Counted from the stretch's first letter, positions 42,423 through 52,363 are shown. The stretch is 64,000 nucleotides of DNA from CAYXGE01 sp964464435 (GCA_964464435.1 CAYXGE010000002.1:8136-72135), one strand, 5' to 3'. Translations and numbers: made by a program. The notes: a model not told the origin generated them from the sequence alone.

Positions 42423-43259
42423 ATGAATAATAAACAACAAGATGAATTAACAGAGTTACGCCATGCAGCGCTATACTGGTTAGCGGTTAATGATCCCTTA
42501 GATAAATCAGTTGGCGTTAGGCATCTTTATGATGCTTGGCAACAAAGAAAAATTACCCTGAACGAAAAACAAGTATTACATTGCGACTTGCCAATTCCAG
42601 GTCGTCCTTTACAGCCAGTTTTGGTCTCTCCCAAAGAAGTGAAAAAACGTTCACTCAACAGTTTAGAAGGCAGGGCGGTATTGCTACATGCCTTAGCCCA
42701 TATAGAGTTTAATGCAATTAACTTAGCCCTTGATATCATGTGGCGTTTTTCTGATATGCCGATTAAATTTTATGTGGATTGGTTAGTCGTCGCTAAAGAG
42801 GAGTCTTTACACTTTTCATTGTTAAATAATCATCTCAAAAGCTTGGGTTATAGTTATGGTGATTTTCCTGCACATAACTCATTGTGGGAACTGGCTGAAC
42901 GCACACAGAATGATTTGCTTGCAAGAATTGCCATGGTGCCCAGAACCATGGAAGCTAGAGGCTTAGATGCAACACCTGCGATTCGTGAAAAACTATCGCA
43001 GGCGGGTGATAAAACCGCAGCTGCGATAGTTGATATTATTTTGCGAGATGAAATTGGCCACGTTGCTTTTGGCGACTACTGGTTTAAATACTTGTGTGAT
43101 CAAGCAGATATTAACCCAGAGCAAACTTATCAAGCGCTCATCAAACAATATGGCATCAAAGTTAATGCGACGAGTTTTAATAAACAGGCAAGAATTGAAG
43201 CTGGCTTTAGTGAAGAAGAACTCGCAGCATTAATATTGCAATCTGAATTAGATTCCTGA
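42423..43259 (+). CDS. DUF455 ferritin-like protein
   Basis: 278 residues of a ferritin-like helical family. Candidate di-metal ligands are in LLHALAHIEFNAINLAL near residue 85, AKEESLHFSLL near 123, EARGLDATPA near 178 and RDEIGHVAFGDYWF near 207: the repeated E..H pattern of di-iron carboxylate proteins. Family members are related to MiaE-type tRNA hydroxylases, but the function of DUF455 is not established. The gene stands alone between a divergent lipoprotein and a convergent cyclophilin gene. Confidence 0.85.
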   Translation: MNNKQQDELTELRHAALYWLAVNDPLDKSVGVRHLYDAWQQRKITLNEKQVLHCDLPIPGRPLQPVLVSPKEVKKRSLNSLEGRAVLLHALAHIEFNAINLALDIMWRFSDMPIKFYVDWLVVAKEESLHFSLLNNHLKSLGYSYGDFPAHNSLWELAERTQNDLLARIAMVPRTMEARGLDATPAIREKLSQAGDKTAAAIVDIILRDEIGHVAFGDYWFKYLCDQADINPEQTYQALIKQYGIKVNATSFNKQARIEAGFSEEELAALILQSELDS

Positions 43260-43260
43260 T

Positions 43261-43827
43261 TTATTTTTTTGCTTTATTTTCAAGTAAGGTAACGGATTCA
43301 ATGCGAACTGACTGAATCGGTTCATCACCCCCATTGGTGGGTAAGCGTGAAATTCTTTGGGCAACATCCATGCCTTTGACAACTTTTCCAAATACGGTAT
43401 AACCCCAACCACGTTCAGATTTATCTGAATGATTTAAGAAAGTATTATCTGCGACATTAATAAAAAATTGGGATGATGCAGAGTGTGGGTCGTTGGTTCT
43501 AGCCATCGCAATGGTGCCTACACTATTGGTTAAGCCGTTATCCGCTTCATTTTGTATCGGGCTATGCGTTGGCTTTTCTGTAAAGTCGCTCGTATATCCA
43601 CCACCTTGTATCATAAAGCCGCCAATAATGCGGTGAAACACGGTACCGCTGTAAAACCCTTCTTGGACATATTGCATAAAATTTTCAACTGTTTTTGGGG
43701 CTTTTTCTGCATTAAGCTCAACAATCATTACGCCCATATTGGTTTTGATTTCAACTGTGGGCTGCGCATAGGAATGTAATGCGGTACATAAAAGAAAAAA
43801 ACCGATTAAGAATTGTTTAAACAGCAT
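43261..43827 (-). CDS. ppiA: Periplasmic peptidyl-prolyl cis-trans isomerase (cyclophilin, PpiA type)
   Basis: 188 residues with a signal peptide (FLIGFFLLCTALHSYAQP) and a cyclophilin domain: VFHRIIGGFMIQGGGY holds the catalytic Arg, and ASSQFFINVADNTFLNH follows. It speeds proline isomerisation in the periplasm. The plain ppiA assignment rests on the signal peptide; cytoplasmic PpiB is otherwise similar. Its stop lies next to the DUF455 stop; the GGDEF-EAL gene is upstream on the same strand. Confidence 0.93.
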   Translation of the reverse strand: MLFKQFLIGFFLLCTALHSYAQPTVEIKTNMGVMIVELNAEKAPKTVENFMQYVQEGFYSGTVFHRIIGGFMIQGGGYTSDFTEKPTHSPIQNEADNGLTNSVGTIAMARTNDPHSASSQFFINVADNTFLNHSDKSERGWGYTVFGKVVKGMDVAQRISRLPTNGGDEPIQSVRIESVTLLENKAKK

Positions 43828-43861
43828 GGAATTTCCTAAAAAATTGTGTGATTGATAATAA

Positions 43862-46087
43862 TCAGTCGCGGTTAATGTGTATAGTTTTGTTAAATAAGGC
43901 AGTTACTTGGTCATGCGCTAGCGGTTTGCTAATCAGATACCCTTGAATTTCATCACATTTAAGCTCTTTTAAAAAGTCTAATTGCGCCGCGGTTTCAATA
44001 CCTTCACTCACAACTCTGAGTTTCAGCGCATGGGCTAAATTAATAATCGCAGTGACAATTTCAGCATCATCATTATTGGTGAGCATGTCATTAATAAAAC
44101 TTTTATCAATTTTTAGCGCATCAATAGGCAATCTTCTTAATTGACCTAGATTGGAGTGCCCAGTTCCAAAATCATCAATATATAAATGCAGATGTAATTT
44201 ATGCATGGATTGCAAAATATCCATGGTCATTTCAGGGTCGTCCATGGTGGCACTTTCGGTAATTTCTACATGTAACATATCTGCTACCATACCAGTGGAT
44301 TCAATGGTTTCACGAATATCTCTTAGCAAATGCGCATCGCTAAATTGCCGTTGTGAAATATTAACTGCAATTGGCGGCGGATTCAGCCCAGCCTTATCCC
44401 ACCTAACCCATTGTTCACAAGCTTCTTTAATCACAAATCGACCTATCGGCACAATCAAACCCGTTTCTTCTGCAATGGGTATAAATTTATCTGGGCTTGT
44501 TAAGGTACCATTTTTACTTAACCATCTCACTAAGGCTTCAAGGCCAACAATTTTTTTGGTTTTTAAATCAAGTTTTGGTTGGTACATTAACAGTAATTCG
44601 TCGTTTTCAAGTGCATGACGTAAGCCGTTTTCGATTTGTAGTTGCTCATGCGCAAATGCATTCATTTCTTCACTAAAATATTCAAAGCCTGTTTGTCTGT
44701 TTTTAGCTTGATACATTGCTAAATCAGCTTGCCTGAGTAAGGTATTAGCATCGCTAGCATCATTAGGGTATACGCTTATACCGATACTTGCCCCAACGGA
44801 ATATTTACGGCCATTAATTTCAAATGGTTCAGAGACAATTTTAATAATTTTCTTGGCTAAATTATTGGCTGCATTATTAATTGGCGGATGAGTAAATACC
44901 ACGGCAAACTCATCACCTCCTAATCGTGCTACAAAATCATCAGTTCTCAAAATGTCGTTAAGGCGGGTAGCAATAATTTTTAGCACTACATCACCAATCT
45001 CGTGGCCTTGTGAATCGTTGATTTTTTTAAAGCGGTCTAAATCAATAAAAAGCAAATAGACTTGATGCTTCTGCCTTTGTGCATGTGCCAAACTTCTCAC
45101 TAAAAAATCTTGGAAATAGGAGCGATTCGGTAACCCTGTGAGCGGGTCATGGTTAGCAAGTTTGTTGAGCTCAGCTTCTGCTTTGTGGCGTTCAGAAAAC
45201 GCAGACGCAACAAACAAGCCGCCAAGGGTTGTCGGCACCAGGCTGATTTGTAGGGTAAATACTGCTTGCGCATAAGATTCTGGGCTAATATGTGCATGGC
45301 TAAGCACAAGGGTAACAAAAGCAATGATAGCTGCAAGAAATATAGCTAAATGTGCCCCAAAGCTTCTAAAACGTAAAGCGGCAATCAGTACAAATGGTAA
45401 TAATACAAATACTACAATGTCTGAAGGGCTTTTAATGTGTCCATAAAACACCACTAAGGCAGAGACTACAATCATGGATAACAAAATAGCGCCTGCTTCT
45501 ATTTGTTTACTCATCGGCTTAAATTGTTTTTGGTATGAGAGCCAAGATAAAATAAGCGGTGTAGCTAAATAAATAATCAGTAGCTCACTAAACCACCATG
45601 ATAAAAAGCTTTGACCAATATTATTGAGGACAACAAAACGATATAAATCTAAGCAAAGTAAGGCAAAGAGGGCGTGAATAGCTACGACTAAAGGCGTGAC
45701 AATAAGCGCAAATACTGCCACATTTGATACACTTTGTATTGTTTTCGCATCAGGAAAAAACAAGAGGGTAAAAAATCTAAATAAAAATGCTGCAATGCTT
45801 GAGGTAAGTGCTAGCAACATGGCTAACTCAAACGGCATACTAATCAGATGAAAAAATAATGAACCTAGAAAGGTGGCAAAAACGCCAGCCCAGCTAAAAC
45901 GCAGACCAACCGCCACAGCAATTGCAATGGCTGGCCATTCAGCAAAGGTAAAGGTGTTAACGTAGGGGGTGAGATAGCTACCACAAAAGGAAATAACAAA
46001 ATATATAAGGGCAATAATGCCGACACGTTTCGAAAAGGCTTGAATTTGTTCAACATTTGGAACACTAAGTGCAAGACTCAACGACAT
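43862..46087 (-). CDS. MASE1 sensor with GGDEF and EAL domains (cyclic di-GMP turnover)
   Basis: 741 residues. The first 300 form about eight membrane helices of the MASE1 type (for example PAIAIAVAVGLRFSWAGVFA). A GGDEF domain follows (NHDPLTGLPNRSYF near 318; ARLGGDEFAVVF near 395 with intact active site), then an EAL domain (VGLEALVRW near 515; HVEITESATMDD; YIDDFGTGHSNLGQLRRLP with catalytic Asp pair). Both halves retain key residues, so it may make or degrade c-di-GMP depending on input. Such control commonly affects flagellar motility and surface attachment. It lies 125 bp downstream of serB. Confidence 0.93.
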   Translation of the reverse strand: MSLSLALSVPNVEQIQAFSKRVGIIALIYFVISFCGSYLTPYVNTFTFAEWPAIAIAVAVGLRFSWAGVFATFLGSLFFHLISMPFELAMLLALTSSIAAFLFRFFTLLFFPDAKTIQSVSNVAVFALIVTPLVVAIHALFALLCLDLYRFVVLNNIGQSFLSWWFSELLIIYLATPLILSWLSYQKQFKPMSKQIEAGAILLSMIVVSALVVFYGHIKSPSDIVVFVLLPFVLIAALRFRSFGAHLAIFLAAIIAFVTLVLSHAHISPESYAQAVFTLQISLVPTTLGGLFVASAFSERHKAEAELNKLANHDPLTGLPNRSYFQDFLVRSLAHAQRQKHQVYLLFIDLDRFKKINDSQGHEIGDVVLKIIATRLNDILRTDDFVARLGGDEFAVVFTHPPINNAANNLAKKIIKIVSEPFEINGRKYSVGASIGISVYPNDASDANTLLRQADLAMYQAKNRQTGFEYFSEEMNAFAHEQLQIENGLRHALENDELLLMYQPKLDLKTKKIVGLEALVRWLSKNGTLTSPDKFIPIAEETGLIVPIGRFVIKEACEQWVRWDKAGLNPPPIAVNISQRQFSDAHLLRDIRETIESTGMVADMLHVEITESATMDDPEMTMDILQSMHKLHLHLYIDDFGTGHSNLGQLRRLPIDALKIDKSFINDMLTNNDDAEIVTAIINLAHALKLRVVSEGIETAAQLDFLKELKCDEIQGYLISKPLAHDQVTALFNKTIHINRD

Positions 46088-46212
46088 CCCCCCTAAGAAT
46101 AATTATTTTGCACATACAAGTGAATTTGTATAATCACTAATCTTATTTTATTTTAGCTTAAATACCAGCGTACTTGTGAGCTATTTATACCCAAAGAAAC
46201 AGTCTTCTAAGA

Positions 46213-47058
46213 TTAGGTTAAGAATAAATGACTGATGCCTTCTAGCCCACTCAAGTTAATTGCATAGGTAGCTTGCGCTTGCACCACAGGTTTAGCATGG
46301 TAGGCTACGCCTGCTCCAGCAACTGCCATCATCTTGAGATCATTGGCGCCATCACCAATAGCAATCGTTTGCGCTTGCGTCAAACCAAGCGTGTTTCGCA
46401 ATTCAGTTAGGTGTTGCGCTTTAGCATCAGCATCTACAATGTTGCCCAAAATTTTTCCCGTGAGTTTGCCGTTGATGATTTCTAGGGTATTTGCTGCACA
46501 GTAATCTAAATCCAATAACGATTTTACATGCTGGGCAAATAGCGTAAAACCACCAGAAACCACCATCGTTTTAATACCGTGTTGTTTACAACTGGCAATC
46601 CAATGCTCAGCCCCTGGATTGAGTTTTAGACGTTCATTGATGACCCGATGCAGCATACTTTCATCTAAGCCAGCTAGCAGAGAGACTCGCTGTTTCAGAC
46701 TTTGTGTAAAGTCAATTTCACCGCGCATCGCACTCTCAGTAATCGCTGAAATTTGTGGTTTGAGTTGCATCATGTCAGCAATTTCATCAATGCATTCGAT
46801 GCTAATCAGTGTGGAATCCATATCCATCACGGCGAGTTTGAAATTGTTTAAAGTATGATGGTCATCCACGTAGTGGCATTCAATCTGCTGTTGTGCACAA
46901 AAACTCAACACCTCGTTAGATTTTGCTGTTTGCCCAGGCAGATAATAAGCATGCTCACCAATTTGCATGAATTGTTGACCACGTGTCATGCCCGCAAGTT
47001 GGTGTACATTAATTAAATGAGTAGGTTGGATGTGCTTTGCTTGAAGAACGAGACGCAT
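46213..47058 (-). CDS. serB: Phosphoserine phosphatase SerB
   Basis: 281 residues. The HAD motif I is VMDMDSTLISIECIDEIADM near residue 72 with the nucleophilic Asp, motif II is VVSGGFTLFA near 170, and motif IV is AIGDGANDLKMM near 240. SerB carries out the last step of serine synthesis. Serine metabolism is also tied to one-carbon units in methylotrophs, which fits but does not prove the host type. The N-terminal 70 residues replace the ACT-like domain of E. coli SerB. Confidence 0.95.
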   Translation of the reverse strand: MRLVLQAKHIQPTHLINVHQLAGMTRGQQFMQIGEHAYYLPGQTAKSNEVLSFCAQQQIECHYVDDHHTLNNFKLAVMDMDSTLISIECIDEIADMMQLKPQISAITESAMRGEIDFTQSLKQRVSLLAGLDESMLHRVINERLKLNPGAEHWIASCKQHGIKTMVVSGGFTLFAQHVKSLLDLDYCAANTLEIINGKLTGKILGNIVDADAKAQHLTELRNTLGLTQAQTIAIGDGANDLKMMAVAGAGVAYHAKPVVQAQATYAINLSGLEGISHLFLT

Positions 47059-47116
47059 AGTTATTGTTTGATTTCAAAGGGGTATAGTAAAAATAGATAA
47101 GTTAAAACACGTGACA

Positions 47117-47557
47117 TTATTCATTTAATTCATAAGGGTCTTGATTGACGGTTTCACCATTGCCCATCATCAAGCAGTCGAATGAAGATTTAATGAAAAT
47201 GCCGTGTTCATTTTTTGATTTAATGGTAATGCTGACTAATTGGCGCGCACCGACACGTTTGACACTGACAAACTTTTTGCTTGAGGCTAATAGTGTACTG
47301 GTTTCTGGCGCTATAAAATTTTGTTCTGTGTTATGAAATTTAAAGCATGCTTGCTCGCTTTTGCTTTGATTGGATTCACTGGCGGCATTGGCTTTAACGG
47401 TAGATTTCGTTTCAGTCACTTTGCTATCCACAGGGCATGGTAGGTCTGAGAAGCTAACTTGTCCTTGCGCGTTTTTGCATTTATATAAGGTTGCGCTTGC
47501 AGTGGAAGCGCAAAGCAAACACATCAGACCTACTATCATACACAAATGAAATCTCAT
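47117..47557 (-). CDS. Exported DUF4124 domain protein
   Basis: 146 residues from the ATG at 47557, chosen because it gives a clean signal peptide (MIVGLMCLLCASTASA); the frame extends to 47644 without a ribosome site. The mature N-terminus TLYKCKNAQGQVSFSDLPCP is the DUF4124 pattern (Y-C/W-DxxGxVxysdxPC), a short periplasmic domain of unknown role common in proteobacteria. Two further cysteines (QACFKF, SFDCLMM) are near the C-terminus. Confidence 0.8.
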   Translation of the reverse strand: MRFHLCMIVGLMCLLCASTASATLYKCKNAQGQVSFSDLPCPVDSKVTETKSTVKANAASESNQSKSEQACFKFHNTEQNFIAPETSTLLASSKKFVSVKRVGARQLVSITIKSKNEHGIFIKSSFDCLMMGNGETVNQDPYELNE

Positions 47558-47739
47558 CACTTTATTTACCCTATTTATTAATGCAGGCATTTTCAATGGA
47601 AAACATCTCTTGAGCAAGCAGAATCTGCTTATGTCAATAATCAAATATAGTAATAAATTACATTAAAAGTATGGTTTTACTAGCATCAATGTGCCTTTTG
47701 CGCGAAAATGCTATTTGCTTCAACATACACATTTAAGAC

Positions 47740-48900
47740 ATGAATCTACACGAATATCAAGCCAAAACCTTATTACAAAAATATGGCATACCTGTGCCAC
47801 GTGGACAAGTCATCTCCATGGTAAAAGAAACCGCAACTGCAACCTCAGAAATTGATGCATTAGCATGGGTGGTTAAAGCACAAGTCCATGCAGGTGGGCG
47901 AGGCAAAGCAGGGGGCGTCAAAGTTGTTAAGTCTAGTGCAGAAGCGCAAGCAGTCGCTAACCAATTACTCGGTAAAACCTTGGTGACCTATCAAAATGCG
48001 CCAGATGGTCAACCTGTGAATCAATTATTGATTGAAGAAACTTTACCGATTACCCGTGAACTGTATTTGTCTATGTTGGTTGATAGAAGTCTTGAGCGCG
48101 TGGTGATAGTTGCTTCGGTTGCGGGTGGCATGGATATTGAAGAGATTGCAGCAAATACGCCAGAAAAAATCTTGCAGGAGGTGTGTGACCCACTAAATGG
48201 CTTGGTCGATTTTCAAGCACGCAATTTGGCTTTTGCGTTGGGCTTAGAAGGTGAGCAAATATCAAGCTTTACGCGCATGGCAAAGGGCTTATACAAACTG
48301 TTTAAAGATCATGATTTGGCGCTTTTAGAAATTAACCCGTTAATTGTGACGCAAGATGGCAAATTGGTAGCGCTCGATTGCAAAATGACTGTAGATGATA
48401 ATGCCTTATACCGTCAAAAAGCTTTGGCGGAGTTGCGAGATTGGTCACAAGATGATGCTAAAGAGGCCGAGGCGCATCACGCAGGGCTTAATTATATTGC
48501 ACTTAACGGTAATATCGGTTGTATGGTCAATGGTGCGGGTTTAGCCATGGCGACCATGGATTTAATTAAGTTACATGGAGGTGCACCAGCCAACTTTTTA
48601 GATGTTGGCGGTGGTGCTACTGCTCAAACGGTAGCAAAGGCCTTTAAGATTATTTTGGCTGATACGCAAGTAAAGGCGATTTTAGTCAATATTTTTGGTG
48701 GGATTATGCGTTGCGATATTATTGCCGAAGGTATTATGACTGCGGTGAAAGAGGTGGGTATTAAAATTCCTGTGGTGGTGCGTTTAGAAGGTACTAATGT
48801 CGACCTTGGCAAGAAAATGTTGCGTGAGAGTGGTCTTAATATTATTTCCGCAGAAAATTTAACAGATGCTGCGTTACAAGCAGTTAAAGCAGCAGGGTAA
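47740..48900 (+). CDS. sucC: Succinyl-CoA synthetase beta subunit
   Basis: 386 residues. The ATP-grasp N-terminus MNLHEYQAKTLLQKYGIPVP and WVVKAQVHAGGRGKAGGVK are diagnostic, as is the C-terminal NIFGGIMRCDIIAEG. With SucD it makes succinyl-CoA or, in reverse, ATP and succinate in the TCA cycle. sucD starts 7 bp after its stop. Many obligate methylotrophs have an incomplete TCA cycle lacking 2-oxoglutarate dehydrogenase; SucCD can still serve biosynthesis. Confidence 0.97.
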   Translation: MNLHEYQAKTLLQKYGIPVPRGQVISMVKETATATSEIDALAWVVKAQVHAGGRGKAGGVKVVKSSAEAQAVANQLLGKTLVTYQNAPDGQPVNQLLIEETLPITRELYLSMLVDRSLERVVIVASVAGGMDIEEIAANTPEKILQEVCDPLNGLVDFQARNLAFALGLEGEQISSFTRMAKGLYKLFKDHDLALLEINPLIVTQDGKLVALDCKMTVDDNALYRQKALAELRDWSQDDAKEAEAHHAGLNYIALNGNIGCMVNGAGLAMATMDLIKLHGGAPANFLDVGGGATAQTVAKAFKIILADTQVKAILVNIFGGIMRCDIIAEGIMTAVKEVGIKIPVVVRLEGTNVDLGKKMLRESGLNIISAENLTDAALQAVKAAG

Positions 48901-48907
48901 TTCAAGT

Positions 48908-49786
48908 ATGAGCATATTAGTTAATAAAAATACCAAAGTCTTATGCCAAGGCTTTACAGGCAAACAGGGCACGTTTCATTCAGAGCAAGCATTAGCCTAT
49001 GGTACACAAATGGTAGGTGGTGTTACCCCCGGAAAGGGTGGTCAGCAACACCTTAACTTACCAGTATTTAACACTATGCGTGAGGCGGTTAAAGAAACGC
49101 AGGCAGATGCCTCAGTGATTTACGTACCGCCAGCCTTTGCCGCGGACTCGATTTTGGAGGCAGCTGACGCTGGTATACGCTTAATAGTATGTATCACAGA
49201 GGGTATTCCCGTGTTAGACATGCTCAATGTTAAAGCCGCTTTAAAAGCTAATGGCGCAAGGTTGGTAGGCCCAAATTGTCCGGGTGTAATTACGCCTGAT
49301 GAATGCAAAATTGGCATTATGCCAGGCAGTATTCATTTACGCGGCAAGGTCGGGATTGTCTCCCGTTCTGGTACGCTTACCTATGAAGCTGTGCATCAAA
49401 CAACAGCACTTGGTCTGGGGCAGTCTACCTGCGTTGGCATTGGCGGTGACCCAATTCGCGGCATGAATTTTATTGATTGTTTAGCATTGTTCCAAGCCGA
49501 TGCTGAAACAGAAGCCATTATTATGGTGGGTGAAATTGGTGGTAGTGACGAAGAAGCTGCGGCAGACTATATTAAGCATCATGTCACGAAGCCTGTGGCT
49601 GGCTATATTGCTGGTCAAACCGCCCCCAAAGGCAAGCGAATGGGGCATGCGGGTGCTATTATTTCGGGTGGAAGTGGCAAGGCTGAAGATAAAATTGCTG
49701 CCCTAGAGAAAGCAGGGGTGGTAGTGGCAGATTCGCCAGCAGGTTTAGGTCAAGCGGTGCTAACCGCCATGCAAGCAAAAGGATAA
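48908..49786 (+). CDS. sucD: Succinyl-CoA synthetase alpha subunit
   Basis: 292 residues from the ATG at 48908 (SILVNKNTKVLCQGFTGKQG, the CoA-binding Rossmann start). An upstream frame from 48866 would overlap sucC. The phosphorylated histidine is in GHAGAIISGGSGKA near residue 248, and LVGPNCPGVI near 120 is another family motif. It forms the complex with SucC. Confidence 0.97.
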   Translation: MSILVNKNTKVLCQGFTGKQGTFHSEQALAYGTQMVGGVTPGKGGQQHLNLPVFNTMREAVKETQADASVIYVPPAFAADSILEAADAGIRLIVCITEGIPVLDMLNVKAALKANGARLVGPNCPGVITPDECKIGIMPGSIHLRGKVGIVSRSGTLTYEAVHQTTALGLGQSTCVGIGGDPIRGMNFIDCLALFQADAETEAIIMVGEIGGSDEEAAADYIKHHVTKPVAGYIAGQTAPKGKRMGHAGAIISGGSGKAEDKIAALEKAGVVVADSPAGLGQAVLTAMQAKG

Positions 49787-49790
49787 TGTA

Positions 49791-50744
49791 TTGAACCCTC
49801 AACTATGGTTTAAGCGTGGATTGTTAGTATGTTTACTTGGCATGATGTCCATTGCATGGGGCGCAGAAGATGTCGCTTATCTACTAACAGCAGCTTCAAA
49901 AGGGGATGTGCTTACCGTTAAAGCCTTGCTTGCAAGTGGTGTAAATGCCAATACGCAAGATAAAGATAATGTCACTGCTTTAATGTACGCTGCACGTAAA
50001 AATCAATTTGAAGTTGCGAAATTGTTGCTTGCTAAAGGTGCCCAAGTCAATGCAAAAGACCAAACGGGCTGGTCTGCACTGATGTATGCAGCCAAAAAGA
50101 ACCATACTGATACTGCCAACGTATTGCTAGCAAACGGCGCGGATACTAATTTAAGCGACAATTCAGGCTGGACTGCGCTTGGTTTGGCCGCTTCTGAAGG
50201 GTATAGCAGTTTTGTTGGGTTGCTCGTGGCTCATCATGCCGAAGCAAATAGCCGCAATAAAGAAGGGCGCACTGTGCTCATGCATGCTGTAAAAAAAGGT
50301 GATTTACCAACAGTGACGACTTTGTTAAACCATGGTGTTGATGTTTCAGTAAAAGACAGATTTGGCCTAACCGCCTTAATGTTGGCTGCTAAAGAGGGCT
50401 ATGCACCTATTATTGAAGTGCTCATTCAACATCATGCCAATATTGACGATGAAGATAAACATCAATGGACAGCGTTAACTTGGGCCGTTAAGAAAGGACA
50501 AATTGAGGCGACTAAAGCCCTCATTGCTAAAGGCGCCAATGTAAATCATGAAGATGCAGAAAGCTCTCCACTGCTTCATATTGCAGTTAGTGAAAAGCAG
50601 ATTGAAATTGCAAAAATGTTGATTGATGCTGGTGCTAATATCAAAGCAAAAGATCAATATGGCTTAACAGCCTATGTCTATGCATTAAAATTAGGCGACC
50701 CAGCCATGGTGGCAATGATAAAAGAGGCAGGCGGTAGTTATTAA
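49791..50744 (+). CDS. Exported ankyrin-repeat protein (about eight repeats)
   Basis: 317 residues starting at a TTG (49791), supported by AAAGGA 8 nt upstream and by the signal peptide it begins (GLLVCLLGMMSIAWGAED). About eight ankyrin repeats fill the rest, with the typical TALMYAA, LLAKGAQVNAKDQTG and WTALTWAVKKG patterns. It is probably periplasmic. It starts 4 bp after sucD, and its stop overlaps the nadE start (TAATG), so it sits within an otherwise metabolic operon. The partner is unknown. Confidence 0.87.
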   Translation: MNPQLWFKRGLLVCLLGMMSIAWGAEDVAYLLTAASKGDVLTVKALLASGVNANTQDKDNVTALMYAARKNQFEVAKLLLAKGAQVNAKDQTGWSALMYAAKKNHTDTANVLLANGADTNLSDNSGWTALGLAASEGYSSFVGLLVAHHAEANSRNKEGRTVLMHAVKKGDLPTVTTLLNHGVDVSVKDRFGLTALMLAAKEGYAPIIEVLIQHHANIDDEDKHQWTALTWAVKKGQIEATKALIAKGANVNHEDAESSPLLHIAVSEKQIEIAKMLIDAGANIKAKDQYGLTAYVYALKLGDPAMVAMIKEAGGSY

Positions 50745-52363
50745 TGGCGCAAAGCATTCAAATTGCTATCGCGCAAATTAATCCTACCGTTGGCGATATT
50801 AGTGGCAATGCCGCTAAGATTTTAGATTACGCTAACAAAGCCAAACAAGCTGGTGCTAGTTTAATGTTAACGCCTGAGCTTGCCTTATGTGGGTACCCAC
50901 CCGAAGACTTATTATTACGCCTAGATTTTAATCAAGCCTGTCATCAAGCGCTACTTGACCTTGCAAAAGCCTTACCAGATATTACCGTGATTGTAGGGCA
51001 TTCAGCATTGCAAAACTCACACTGTTTTAATGCGGCTTCAGTATTAGAGCATGGTCAGGTGAAATCTACCTACCATAAACAAGTATTACCTAATTACAGT
51101 GTGTTTGATGAGGTGCGCTATTTTTCAGCTGGTACGCAAGCTTTGCTGCTAGAACATCGTGGCATGACGTTTGGTATTTTGGTATGTGCAGATGTTTGGG
51201 AAGCGAGTCCTGCACATTTGGCGATTCAAGGAGGCGCGCAGGCGCTATTAGTGCTTAATGCCTCACCGTTTCATATCAATAAGCAACAGGCGCGCTATGA
51301 AGTGGTCAAGGCACGTGTCAATGAAAACCAAGTGCCAGTTATCTATGCCAATATGGTGGGTGGTCAAGATGAGTTGGTGTTTGACGGCGCTTCATTTGTA
51401 ATGTCTGCAAAAGGTGATGTTTGTTATCAAATGCCTGCATTTGAAGAGTGCTTAAGCGTCATAGAGCTTAGCGATGGCAGACCAAAGCAAACGTTGATTG
51501 AAGAAACGCAAAGCACAGAAGCTGCGATTTATCATGCACTTTGTTTGGGATTAAAAGACTATGTACATAAAAATGGTTTTCCTGGCATTGTATTAGGGCT
51601 CTCTGGAGGTGTCGACTCCGCTTTAACACTAGCTATTGCAGTCGATGCATTGGGTAAAGATGCAGTGACAGCGGTCATGATGCCTTCAGAATTTACCGCT
51701 AATATAAGTATTGAAGACGCGCGTGAAATGGCCGCACACTTAGGGGTGCATTATCGTGAATATGCGATTAAACCTTTGTATGATTTATACCTTGATACAT
51801 TGGCTGAAACCTTTAGGGATAGACCTTTTGATGCCACAGAAGAAAATTTACAAGCGCGTATTCGGGGTATGTTATTAATGGCGCTCTCTAATAAATTTGG
51901 TTCGATTGTCGTCACTACAGGTAACAAGAGTGAAATGGCCGTTGGTTATTCTACGCTATACGGAGATATGGCAGGCGGTTTTGCTTTGCTTAAAGATGTA
52001 CCAAAAACCATGGTCTACAAACTATGTCACTATCGCAATGGCTTGTTTTCTGTCATTCCAAAACGTATTATTGAGCGTGCACCTTCAGCAGAGTTGCGCG
52101 CAGACCAGAAAGACCAAGACAGTCTGCCTCCGTATGATATTTTAGATGGCATTATGCAAGCCTATGTTGAAGATGACATGAGTTTTGATGATATTGTATT
52201 ACTCGGCTATAAAAAGCAGGATGTCTTGCGTGTGTTGAGCCTGATTGATAGAAACGAATATAAACGCCGACAATCACCAATTGGCGTTAGAATTACGCAC
52301 AGAGGTTTTGGTAAAGATAGGCGATACCCAATCACTACTAAGTATGATTTTTCAAAAAGATAA
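50744..52363 (+). CDS. nadE: Glutamine-dependent NAD+ synthetase
   Basis: 539 residues with two domains. The nitrilase-like amidase half has the Glu in TPELALCGYPPEDLLL, Lys in YHKQVLPNYSVFDE and Cys in LVCADVWE. The synthetase half has the ATP pyrophosphatase loop LGLSGGVDSALTLAIA near residue 285. It amidates nicotinate adenine dinucleotide to NAD+ using glutamine. It overlaps the ankyrin gene and is followed after 26 bp by glnB, a pairing seen in many proteobacteria and linked to nitrogen status. Confidence 0.96.
   Translation: MAQSIQIAIAQINPTVGDISGNAAKILDYANKAKQAGASLMLTPELALCGYPPEDLLLRLDFNQACHQALLDLAKALPDITVIVGHSALQNSHCFNAASVLEHGQVKSTYHKQVLPNYSVFDEVRYFSAGTQALLLEHRGMTFGILVCADVWEASPAHLAIQGGAQALLVLNASPFHINKQQARYEVVKARVNENQVPVIYANMVGGQDELVFDGASFVMSAKGDVCYQMPAFEECLSVIELSDGRPKQTLIEETQSTEAAIYHALCLGLKDYVHKNGFPGIVLGLSGGVDSALTLAIAVDALGKDAVTAVMMPSEFTANISIEDAREMAAHLGVHYREYAIKPLYDLYLDTLAETFRDRPFDATEENLQARIRGMLLMALSNKFGSIVVTTGNKSEMAVGYSTLYGDMAGGFALLKDVPKTMVYKLCHYRNGLFSVIPKRIIERAPSAELRADQKDQDSLPPYDILDGIMQAYVEDDMSFDDIVLLGYKKQDVLRVLSLIDRNEYKRRQSPIGVRITHRGFGKDRRYPITTKYDFSKR

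Noticed and set aside
43840..43880. GATAATAATCA near the start of the cyclophilin/GGDEF spacer as a third Fur box
   Set aside because: Only one half matches the consensus and it overlaps the end of the GGDEF-EAL gene; too weak.
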